Assembly: GCA_943704525.1 (NCBI GenBank) | Contig: CALSCQ010001423.1 | Span: forward strand, 1-40,000 | From: Pigoraptor vietnamica | Lineage: Eukaryota > Opisthokonta > Filasterea | Reading direction: 5' to 3' | Length of the DNA: 40,000 nucleotides | Program-made: the position numbers and the translations under genes | Notes under the pieces: generated by a model | Database searches by the model: none | What the model was told of the DNA's origin: nothing | What the model saw: the letters and a program-made list of their open reading frames with translations, nothing else | Shown here: piece by piece, positions 25,800-34,499 of the stretch | Layout: the number at the start of each line of letters is the position of its first letter | Numbering within the stretch: the stretch's first letter is position 1

Positions 25800-25942
25800 A
25801 GAGGCTGCGTGCGTGCGTGCGGAGCGTGCGTGCGTTCAGCAGTGCCTTTAATTTGCGTTGTATGATAAAATATGCTATGCGGCCCAAGTGTCAGAGGATT
25901 TCTATATTAGGAATTCAAGCGGCGCTGCGGGCCAGAGATGGC
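25800..25942. other. convergent 3' spacer
   Basis: 143 bases between the stop codons of the adenylyl cyclase (plus) and GPI-PLD (minus). GATAAA at 25864-25869 is a possible poly(A) signal for the cyclase. The 3' untranslated regions probably overlap. Confidence 0.4.
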
Positions 25943-28900
25943 CTAGAGGGGAAGCAGGTACACGGCACCGCCCACCCGCTCGCGGGAAGGGCTGAACGGC
26001 GCGCCAACGGCCACCGACATTTGTCCGCTGCCATCGAAATCGGCCACCACAAACGAGTACGCAAACCGCGACGACGCCTGGAACGGGCGGAAAGACGCCG
26101 CAGACGCGTCGTCCGGACACGGCCGCGACAGGGTCGTCAGCTCGCAGCGCGTGAGCGTGGGGTTGCCGCCAGCCAGCGCTTCGTACATGTACAGCATGCC
26201 CTCGTCGCGTCCGGAAGCGTCCATGCCCGCGGGATCCTCCGTCCGCTGCGGCGCAGACACAAACAAGGCGTCGCCGGCAGACACGCGGGCGGCCACAAGG
26301 CGCTCTCCGAAACGCGCGCCGATGCGGTCGCCCTGGAGCGTCGCGTACGGCGACAGCGCGGCCGACGTCGTGCCGTTCGTCGAGGCAAGAAGCATCTCGA
26401 GGGGGTAGATGTTGACCTCGCCGGCCTGCACCCACTTGGCGGCCCCAAAAAGGAGCTTGCCGTTGACAGTCTTGCGCGGCGACGACACGGCCACCAGCGT
26501 GCGCCCGTCGGCCGCGAAATCGCCGACAGCGAATGAGCTGCCGTACGTCTCAAACTCCTCGGTGCCCACAACCCACGCCACGCGCTTCGGCACAAACGCC
26601 GCGCCCGCAGCGCATCCGGTGAAGTCGAATATGTGGAGGGCGCCAATGCCCTGCACGTCGCCCTCGTCAAAATCGCAGTCCTCGCGGCGACAGTCGCGCG
26701 CATAAGGCTCGGCAACAAAGAGGTACCGCGAGGCACCGCCCTTCGGCACGACGACCTCGGTGTTGTACCCAAACCAGCCGTACTTCGCAGGGCCCTCAAG
26801 AACAAAATCGGTGGCAGCCGACACGTTCATCGTGGAACCGAGCGACTGGCGGCGCGCGTGGCTCGACGACAGCAGCACCCACACCGCGCCCGACTGCGAG
26901 CGCCCATTGTAGTTGGCGTACGGAGACGACACGATGAGGTCCGCGTGGCCGTCGGCGTCGATGTCGCCCGCGGAGAGGCGCAGGCCAAAGTTTGAAATGT
27001 CCGACAGCACGAGGTCGGGTCCCTCGCCGATAATGGTGAGGTCGGGCTTGTCGAACACGGGCGTTGCATCGCGACGGCCGTAGTAGACGTAGAGCGCACC
27101 GCGATACGAGATCGTCTCGGAGAACGCCGAGGGCGCACCGACGGCAAGGTCATCGATGCCGTCGCCGTTCAGGTCGCACGCGCAGACGCTCTCTCCAAAG
27201 CGCGAAAACGGCATGTCCCCCTCGAGCGACAGCGACGCCGCGACGTCAAGGCTCATCGGTGAGCGCGGCGCGTATCCCGACGGCGACAGAGTCACAATGA
27301 CCGAGCCGACGTGCGTGTCGCCCGGCTGTCCGCTCCCGGGCGCACCGACGGCAAGGTCGGGAACGCCGTCGTCGTTGAAATCGCCGGCCGCGACCCCCGC
27401 GCCCAGCCGCGCGTACGTGCCAAGCGACGGCGCATCGAGCGGCCGCACGGGAACAGACGGGTCGATACCTTCCGCGGGTGCGCGCTTGCTCTTTGCCTCG
27501 CTCCGCAAGAGGTCCGCGAATCCAGCCATGTCGAGCGAGAGGCGCACGCCGCGAAGGTGGGGCTCGACCTTCACCAGCGACGCGAGCTTGTCTGCGAACG
27601 GCTCGGTAATCTTCTGGCGAATTTCGTAGTGGCGCCTTATCTCCTCGGCCTTGGGGAGAGGGCGCGCGCTGGACGGAGGCACGCGCGAGGCGGGCGACTG
27701 CGTGTCGTTGCAGCGCACAAAGAGGGGGTTTGTCGGGAGGTCGCAGCCGTCCGATCCGTGCTCCACAATACGCACGACGGCATCCCATATGTTCGCCGTC
27801 CACTGCGCCATGTCGTCCACGCCGCCGAAAAAGTACGTGTAGAAGTTGTCCGAGAGGAACGGCGAGCGCCAGCCCTCGAAGCCCGCGAGCGTGCCGTCGC
27901 TCGTGTCCTCGTAGGCATTAGAGAGTGCCAGCTTCTCGCCGAAACGGCCGAGGAAGAGGACGGTGGTGCACTTGAGCAGCGTGTAGTCCGTTACGTCGGA
28001 CTTTGCGTCCATCTTGCGATAGATGGGCACGAGGTCCTTCAGCGGAATGTACCTGCAGTTACAAGTGTCAGTTCGGTTACGTCCATTAGAAAGCATGTCG
28101 CCAAAACTTCATCCAATCGCATTCACAGAGCGAGGGAGAGGGTTTCAGGGGAACAGGTGGTACTGCACGTATGACAGAGAGATAGGAGGGGAATACGGGT
28201 TTGGGCACATGGCAGTAAGGAGGGAGGCCAAGCGGTGAGGGACAACGACGCATCGCGGGCGCTCTGCCGCACGCACCAGTGCCCCACAGTCTGGTCGTAG
28301 CCCATTTGCAGGTCAAATTGGACCATCGCGTCGTCAAGGCGGTCGCCGAGCTGCGAATGGCGACCGATATGCGCAAAGTTAGAGAGGGACTGCGATAGCA
28401 AGCACGGACCTGCGCGACCGCGCGTCCACAAAGAGCCCTCAAGCACACGGCACCGCATACGACTCCATAATAGCGAGCGTGTGTGCGAGACGCACCGCCT
28501 GCGCGCGGCCGAGACCGTCGCCGTGGAAGTTAGTGCCGCCCATCGACGTGAGAAGGCCCTGGTCAATGCCCAGCGAGTGCCAATTGATGTCGGCCACCTG
28601 CGGCGCGATGACAGAGGCAAGAGGCCACTTGAGAGACTCGCGGACGCCGCACAGCGAACATGCAAAAGTACACACGCACGCATTCGTCTGCAAACCGCGC
28701 AGACGCTGACATGCGCTCGAACGCACCTGGTGCGACACGAGGCCCAGCAGGAACACGACGAGCTTCTCCGTCGCCTCGTCCCAAGGGCGCGGGTATGTCT
28801 CGTGGATGTACTCGGCTGCGGCGCGCATGAACGGCGTCCAATGCGTGCTCTCGGCGTCTGCGCCGTTGGCACCGCACGGCGCGAACATGGCATCAGGGAA

Positions 28901-29293
28901 GGGGTTGCCCGCCTGCGCAGGTGTGCGTCAGTGGCGCAACAAAATGGCATGCAAATCGAAGTTGCGCGTGTGTGTCTACACAGCCATAGAGCGCCTGTGG
29001 GCATGTGTGTGTGTTTCACACACCACGCGGACGCAATGGAAACGGCTGTGGGCATGTGTGTGCGGCATGTATCATGCTGACCACAGAAACGCACGGCGGC
29101 CACGCACCTGGAAGGCGTCCTGGTGCTTGTTGAGCAGCGCATAGTAGTCTGGATGCGCATTCGAATCAAAGTACTCGATCGCACGGTGTCCCACTTCAAT
29201 GTGCGTGCTGATACCACACGCGTGAACATGAGGAGGGACCACCGCCAGGACGGCCAGCACGGCCACGACCAGGGGGAGACTGCAGGGCGCCAT
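25943..29293 (-). CDS. GPLD1: GPI-specific phospholipase D (5 exons)
   Basis: Cleaves the inositol-phosphate bond of GPI anchors and releases anchored proteins; secreted or lysosomal. Exons (minus): 29293-29108, 28912-28727, 28597-28496, 28389-28277, 28052-25943, giving 898 residues (human 840). Residues 1-25 are a signal peptide ending HA, then CGISTHIEVGHRAIEYF as in the human enzyme (CGLSTHVEIGHRA). The zinc-dependent phospholipase C-like domain (about 26-245) keeps ESTHWTPF, INWHSLGIDQGLL, NFHGDG and WYIPLKDL; the His/Asp/Glu of these motifs are the expected metal ligands. A linker leads to FG-GAP repeats from about 409 to the end, about seven blades, with Ca-binding loops such as GDFNDDGVPDLAVGAP, CDLNGDGIDDLAVGAP and GDIDADGHADLIVSSP. 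All four donors are GTGCGT. The gene converges on the adenylyl cyclase. Identity is secure. Confidence 0.96.
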
Positions 29294-29561
29294 TCTCAAC
29301 GGACGATCCCTCTGTCGCACGCAGGAGAACGCGATGCCCCTATGGCCACAGTGCTGCAATATGAGCATACGCACGCACTACGCACATGCGCACGCACACA
29401 CACGCACAGACGCCACACGCGAGCAAAGTGCGTTGTGTATGGAGTGGCTGTAAATTGCTGCTCCGCGAACGGCGATTGGCTGAACGGCCTGCCCCATGAC
29501 CAACCGGTGTGATGACGCCACTGTGACGGATCATAAACCGACAAGTGGCTGTCAGACTTTC

Positions 29562-29562
<1 letters not shown>
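29294..29562. promoter_or_regulatory. upstream region of GPI-PLD
   Basis: 269 bases before the GPI-PLD start (minus strand), with a short CA-rich stretch near 29390-29420. No E-box or ACCCCGGATG was seen. Promoter role is inferred from position only. Confidence 0.3.
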
Positions 29563-29607
<45 letters not shown>

Positions 29608-29619
29608 TTTTTTTTGTTT
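29563..29619. repeat. poly-T tract
   Basis: 44 consecutive T (29563-29606), then two shorter T runs separated by single G. It sits immediately upstream of the F-box/Sel1 relic. On the minus strand it reads as a poly(A) run, but no retrocopy body ending there was recognised. Confidence 0.95.
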
Positions 29620-29639
29620 CGTTTGTTGTTCAGAGGTTG

Positions 29640-30480
29640 CGTCTTCAGCAACCCAACTGCTTGCGGAGGCCAGGCGTTTCGCCGGTGGCCGCTTCGGCAG
29701 TTTGTGCTGACGGCGATCAGGACTGCACCGCCGTGTTCCCGTTTCAGCGGAGCCTCGACCCAAGACATTCAATCGTCCATGTGCTGCCCTATCTGACGAA
29801 TGGCGAGAAGGGCGCGCTGGCCAAAACGTGCTGTCGTCTCTTTGGCCTCCTTCGCCACGAGCGCGTGTATCGCCTGTCGTCGCTGCACACTAGTCGCAAG
29901 GACCTCGAGGACGCCATTTTGCGTGCTGTATTCTTGCGGATTTGGCAGCAGCCCTTCTTGTCAAGAGGTGATGAAATATCACAAGGCCGCTGCTTGTGCG
30001 AGTGCATCTCTCCTTCTCTGTGCTGGCGACGAGCGCGACCCCGTGCGAGCGTTTGAGATGGGCTACCTGTTACTTTGAGGGCATTGGGACGGAAGAGGAC
30101 AATGCGAAGGCGCATCAGTCGCTCTTTAGGTCTGCGAACGGCGGGTGCGTCGGCAATGGTCCGCCTTCAGTTGCTGTGTGCTTGTTCAAAGGTCGTGGTG
30201 TGTCATGTAACAAATCTGCGGCGGTTGCGCTGTGGGAGGGCGTCTGCGATATCGATGGGCCACTTTCAATTGGGGCAATCACATATTATGTCAGGTGCAG
30301 TGGCTCGGCGGCGCTAACCTTGCAATTTTGGCTTGGGAGTGCCACATGATGAGATGAGGGGAGTGGCGTTGTGGCGGGGTGCCGCAGTGGACGAGGGCAG
30401 GTGAGGTTTCTGGAGAATTTGGAGTGTCACGAGTTGAAGCAACTGAGGGGCTTTGAAGAGACTGAGCGAGAGTGAGAATG
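29640..30480 (+). pseudogene. F-box/Sel1-repeat gene relic, copy 2
   Basis: A plus-strand frame from about 29640 to 29940 has an F-box-like helix (HVLPYLTNGEKGALAKTCCR), then a linker (TSRKDLEDAILRAVF). Sel1-type repeats continue in other frames: SCQEVMKYHKAAACASASLL, CAGDERDPVRAFEMGYL, GIGTEEDNAKAHQSLFRSAN and GGCVGN, with a degraded end near 30370 (ALWRGAAVDEG, cf. ALIRSAVVDEG in copy 1). At least two frame changes and early stops make an intact protein unlikely. About 190 bases (29915-30105) align to copy 1 at 18380-18540 on the opposite strand with roughly 80% identity by eye. The poly-T tract adjoins its 5' side. Confidence 0.65.
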
Positions 30481-30680
30481 ATATGTGTGCATTTATTTAC
30501 GAGCCAGAAACAGACGAATTAACAATCGTAGCCCACTGCCGTGTGCCGTATAGCCCTCGAGGGAAGCAGAGGCGTGAATCGAGATACAATGCGCGCCCGA
30601 TTTTGCATACAATTCGAATGTCCTTTGAAGAATTGTCCAGGCAGACAAACTGAAGGGACGACAAATGAAAACTTATGATC

Positions 30681-30800
30681 AATTTGCAGCCAAAAAGTCC
30701 CAATAATGTGTTCAAGTTGTGCGGCCGGCAGCCAGGGCTGGCCTTGCTCGCACACCTTGCTCGCACAAAAACACGCGCGCGATACGCAGCTCAATTCAAT
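30681..30800 (+). repeat. dispersed direct repeat, copy A
   Basis: About 100-120 bases containing AAAGTCCCAATAATGTGTTC, GTGCGGCCGGCAGCCAGG, CCTTGCTCGCAC and AACACGCGCGC. They recur at 31971-32075 in the same order and orientation with small differences. In both places the segment follows a piece that resembles the 3' end of the Sel1 relic, so it is probably the flank of a duplicated Sel1 gene segment. Confidence 0.8.
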
Positions 30801-31107
30801 AACGCGAGACAGCTGAGGTGCCAGTGAAAGAACGGCAACGGACGGACACTCGGCTCTGCTCAGCACTCGGCTGACGGCGACACGAGAGCTCGAGAGGCTA
30901 GTACGGGCCACTACTGACAAACTTAAGGCCTGGGGCAAATCTTCCTTGAGTTCGCGTATAAGCACAGCCTTTAATTCCCAGGCCACTGACGAATTAAACG
31001 GAGTTTTACGATCCCCACGCACGCCAACTCTTACGCACGCCGCCACCTGAGCACACGCCACCGACGCCACAACGCAACATTACAAGCTCGCAAAACGAAC
31101 ATCCAAA

Positions 31108-31470
31108 TCACTTAATCGGACACAGCACTCCTCCACGGTCTGTTGCGTCGCTGTCTTCGCGTTTTCCACCGACTGAGCCTCTGCGTCGCGCCGGCACGAT
31201 CCACACCATGACGTACTTCCACGACGTGACCGTCGCCACCGTTTCTCGAAAGGGTTTGACGCCGTCGCCTGAGAAAAACTCCAGCGACTTCACGTGGTCA
31301 CGGATCGCCGGCAGTGACACCTGTACCGCATAGATAGTACCCGTCGTCGCGGTTGTCGTCGTTTTGGACGCGCCCTTCGCTGCCTTCCTCTTGCCCTTTG
31401 ACGCCTTCGCAACTTCGACGATGACCGAGTCCACAGACTTGTAGTTGAACGCAGCAGGCACGAACTGCAC
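31108..31470 (-). pseudogene. fossil of a CRN/RHS-type REase-like effector domain
   Basis: The minus-strand peptide has the order of features seen in the C-terminal restriction-endonuclease-like domain of Crinkler (CRN) and RHS proteins: FVPAAFNYKSVDSVIVEV, a Lys-rich variable insert, TIYAVQVSLPAIRDHVKSLE, then YVMVWIVP. The Asp of SVDSV and the QVS position fit the usual D and QxT/S catalytic pattern. Only this domain is recognisable; the N-terminal header and NTPase parts are missing, so the copy is broken. It lies between two copies of a duplicated flank in a gene-poor stretch. The assignment is by pattern only, and age cannot be judged. Confidence 0.4.
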
Positions 31471-31724
31471 GCACGAGTCGCTATCGCATTTCAGTTGCCG
31501 GTACCTCGCTGAAGTTTATCGTCTTAAAACGGCAATTAGGGGGCCAAAGGCTCAATGCCTTTGAGTAGGTGCGTAACGGTGCGTAGTTAAACCTACAGCT
31601 ACGCGCTGCCCTTTCAAAGCGCACTACTCGGGGCGCCGGTGATGACCCCGGCCGCCTATCGTTCGTCCGGAAATCGAGCGGTTGCATCTGGACGCATTAC
31701 CGATTTGCCAACTTTTAACTACAC

Positions 31725-31856
31725 GCGTCTGCGCCTGATTGGCCACTTTAGGGGACTGGTTGCGTTGTTGCGGACTAAGTGGAGAGGGCGAGTGGTGTGC
31801 GAAGAGTTGGAAAAATTACGAGTTGAACCGAAAGGCGCTCTGAAGCCTGAGTGAAA
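31725..31856 (+). pseudogene. Sel1-relic 3' end, copy 3 fragment
   Basis: Plus-strand DNA here (TTGCGTTGTTGCGGAC, then GTGGAGAGGGCGAGTG and TACGAGTTGAA) aligns in order with 30360-30470 at the end of relic copy 2 (GTGGCGTTGTGGCGGGG, GTGGACGAGGGCAGGTG, CACGAGTTGAA). It is preceded by TTGGCCACTTT, also shared with copies 1 and 2. Only the 3' end of the family is left here. Confidence 0.5.
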
Positions 31857-31970
31857 CAAACACATTACACGCACACACATATATACAGATCGGAGTTGTC
31901 TTATCAGCGGAGGCGACAACGAGACGACAAATTACCGCCTGACGCACCAGGCTTTTGCGGCACTGTACAA

Positions 31971-32075
31971 TATGATGCCCAAAGTCCCAATATAAAGTGT
32001 TCGAGTTGTATTGTGCGGCCGGCAGCCAGGCCTTGCTCGCACATAAACACGCGCGCAAAACGGAGCTCAATTCAT
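31971..32075 (+). repeat. dispersed direct repeat, copy B
   Basis: Second copy of the segment at 30681-30800, including AAAGTCCCAATATAAAGTGT, TGTGCGGCCGGCAGCCAGG, CCTTGCTCGCACATAAACAC and GAGCTCAATTCA. It ends 85 bases from the stop codon of the IPC synthase gene on the other strand, so it may lie in that gene's 3' untranslated region. Confidence 0.8.
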
Positions 32076-32159
32076 AGGGAAGGCGGGGCACCCGTTACAA
32101 ACGGGCTGCCAGCGTCCAATCCCAGTGAGAAAAATAAGAGACGAAAAACAGACGCAAGC

Positions 32160-33419
32160 TCAGACGTACAGGCACTCGGCAGAGTTGATGATGCGCGCCA
32201 TCACCGACTCTGACCAGTACCCCGAGGGGCGCTTGGCAGCCGCGCCAGACGAGAGAAAGTCGTCGCCGCTCTTGTTCATCGCGTCGAGGTCGCCCGAGCT
32301 GACCGAGACCGGCAGGACGGCCGCCTCAATCGTGTGGTTGTGGAACGGCGAGTAGAGGCGCGCCGTGAGGAAGCTCACGACAAACACAATCGCAATGCCC
32401 ATGAGCGCGTCGACGCCGTAGTGGTGGTTCGAGTACATGGCCGCCCACGAGATCCAAATCACGTGACCGACCGCAAAGCGCATGCTGATCCACGGGCGGC
32501 TCACGAGGACGACCGTCGGCCACGCAACGTGCAGCGACGGGAACGCGCCAAACTTGAGCGGCGAGTGCGCGTAAATGTTGTGGAAGAGCGGGAAGCCGAG
32601 CATGCGGTCGACGCGGATAAAGCCCGCCTCCGGAGGTCCGACGTCGATGAGGTGGCCCTCGGCATCAAACTTGGCGGAGTCCGTGAACCACGGGGGCGCC
32701 GTCGGAAAGAAAAACTGGAACAGCACCGTGACAAAGTTGACCCAACCCGCGAGCCACAGGAAGGGGAAAATGTCGCGGCGGCGGCGCGGCGTCACGTAGA
32801 GATAGACGACGAAGAGAACGGGGAGCGGGAAATGGAGGAGGTACGGGATGGCCGCCATGATGTCGAGAAATGGGTTCGCGTACTGCGCAAAAATGCGGTG
32901 CGGCTGGCAGCGGAAGACGAGCTCCTCCAGCCACGGCAGGAACGTGAGGCTCGGGGGCATCAGCGTCGCGATTCCCGTCGCGGCGCGAAGAAAGTTGTAG
33001 TTCTTAAACAGGAGGAGGTAGCAGAGAAACGGCACCGCCGCGAGGAGAATCTTGCGCCAGGGGACGACGGCGAAGCGCTCAAAGTACTCATCCTGCGAAT
33101 GACAAACCACGGTGGAGTGTGAGCGCGCGTCATTCTTTCAAAATAAAAAAAAATTCGCCGGCTTTTTTGGACAGCGCACTGACCTTCTGGTTCTCGAAAT
33201 AGAGGACGACGGCGTCGCGGAGTGCGCTCGTGAAACGGTTCCACGTAATCACAACCTGCACGACAGAAACGGGCAAAGTCAACTTTTGTGTTGTGTGACT
33301 CAAAATACAACCGGCATCCGATTTCACTTCCGAAGGACCGACAAACGCACCTTCCACTTCTGCTTGTAGTGTTTGAGCTGCAAGTCAGGGTCCTCGTGCT
33401 GAATGGTGATGCAGTCCAT
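32160..33419 (-). CDS. AUR1: AUR1-like inositol phosphorylceramide synthase, PAP2 superfamily (3 exons)
   Basis: Transfers phosphoinositol from phosphatidylinositol to ceramide in the Golgi. Exons (minus): 33419-33351, 33255-33184, 33092-32160, giving 357 residues (yeast Aur1p 401). There are about six membrane spans from residue 65 to 300. The lipid phosphate phosphatase-type motifs are GAFPSLHVAWP (His about 235) and NHHYGVDALMG (His about 271, Asp about 275), which form the His-His-Asp catalytic set of Aur1 and SMS enzymes. The sequence between them, PTAPPWFTD, is typical of AUR1-type enzymes. The start MDCITIQHEDPDLQL is short and cytosolic. The C-terminal tail is Ser/Asp-rich. A related PAP2 acyl or glycolipid enzyme is possible, but the motif set fits IPC synthase best. 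Confidence 0.87.
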
Positions 33420-34322
33420 CTTCGCACGCCGGCGACGCACACACGCCGCCAAACGCAACGAGAGACGCGAAACAAGAGGGCGAGCGACTCGCTCCCACAC
33501 GAACAAACCGGATCGGCTGTTGAACTCTTCGTCGATGCAGAGGTGCCACGAATATGTACCCAAGAGTCATTGTGCGGGCCACAATGGGGAACGCGACCAG
33601 AATGCAGGGTGAGGCGCGCATTCGTGCCGGAGTGTGTGTGGTCGTGTGTGGTTGTGTTGGCGGTCGTGTGTGTGTGTGTGTGTATGTGTGTATGTTGGAG
33701 TCGCTCATTCGAAAGGATTTATTATTCGTTATTTTTGCGGTCAGTTTCCATAGTTAACCCATAGTCAGCGCGCCCGCAGTCCATTCGGCGTTGTTGTGGA
33801 CCCTAATTGGGCCTTGGCATTTGTGCAATTATTAGCGCGCGCGAAATGTATGGCGCGACTATGGAAAATCAAATTTATTTTGGTGCCCTAATTGACACAA
33901 TTACCCCTCGTGAAAATCGGCTTAATCCCCATTTCAATTCTCACATACATGGTCGTCCATGTGTACAGAATGTATTGAATCCAAATTATCTATTGCTTTG
34001 TCGTTGTGAGGGCGTTTGCATCGAATGTTTCATACAAATTGGGAACACGTGTTTTTTTTTTATTCATCACGATGGACCAATCCAATTCGCCATTCCAGAA
34101 AGACCGACCAATCCGGTGCCTATCATCACGCTCAAGTGGCTTTTGGAGCCCGGCGTGCGCAATGTCCGGGCAAAGGTTGTTCTTTATCCAGACACAAGCA
34201 CCGTGTCTTGGTCGTCTGTGCCGACAGCACGGCACGTAAGGTGACCGACAGGCCGCCATCTTTCGCACGCACGCACGTTTATGCACACACACGTAGCCGC
34301 ACTCTCTTCTCCCACACTCGAC
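33420..34322. promoter_or_regulatory. gene-poor stretch, AT-rich, with two CCAAT boxes
   Basis: About 900 bases upstream of the IPC synthase. A GT-rich run lies at 33655-33695. From 33820 to 34060 the DNA is distinctly AT-rich, with an inverted repeat TAATTG/CAATTA near 33890. Two GACCAATCC boxes occur at about 34074 and 34105 on the plus strand, followed by a small ORF at 34323. No gene was recognised inside. Confidence 0.4.
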
Positions 34323-34457
34323 ATGGGTCCGAAGAGGGGCGCAGCCGCACCCGCTGCGGACAAGACGCCGGCAGCTCCAGTGGCCATCGTCGAAGGGGAC
34401 ATGTTGCCAGTGCCTGCTGTCGCCAAATTTGAAAGATGTTGTAGGAGAATACTTTAG
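34323..34457 (+). CDS. small ORF, unknown
   Basis: 44 codons starting MGPKRGAAAPAADKTPAAPV, then an acidic/hydrophobic part (IVEGDMLPVPAVAKFE) and a basic end. It begins 220-250 bases after two CCAAT boxes and stops 43 bases before the stop codon of the minus-strand GNAT gene, so the two would converge. I recognise no family. The Ala/Pro/Lys start resembles N-termini of ribosomal or chromatin proteins, and this could be a first exon, but no good continuation was found. Confidence 0.25.
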   Translation: MGPKRGAAAPAADKTPAAPVAIVEGDMLPVPAVAKFERCCRRIL

Positions 34458-34499
34458 TATACTTGCCCGAGAAATGCGTCTCCACAATTTCTCTGCGTA

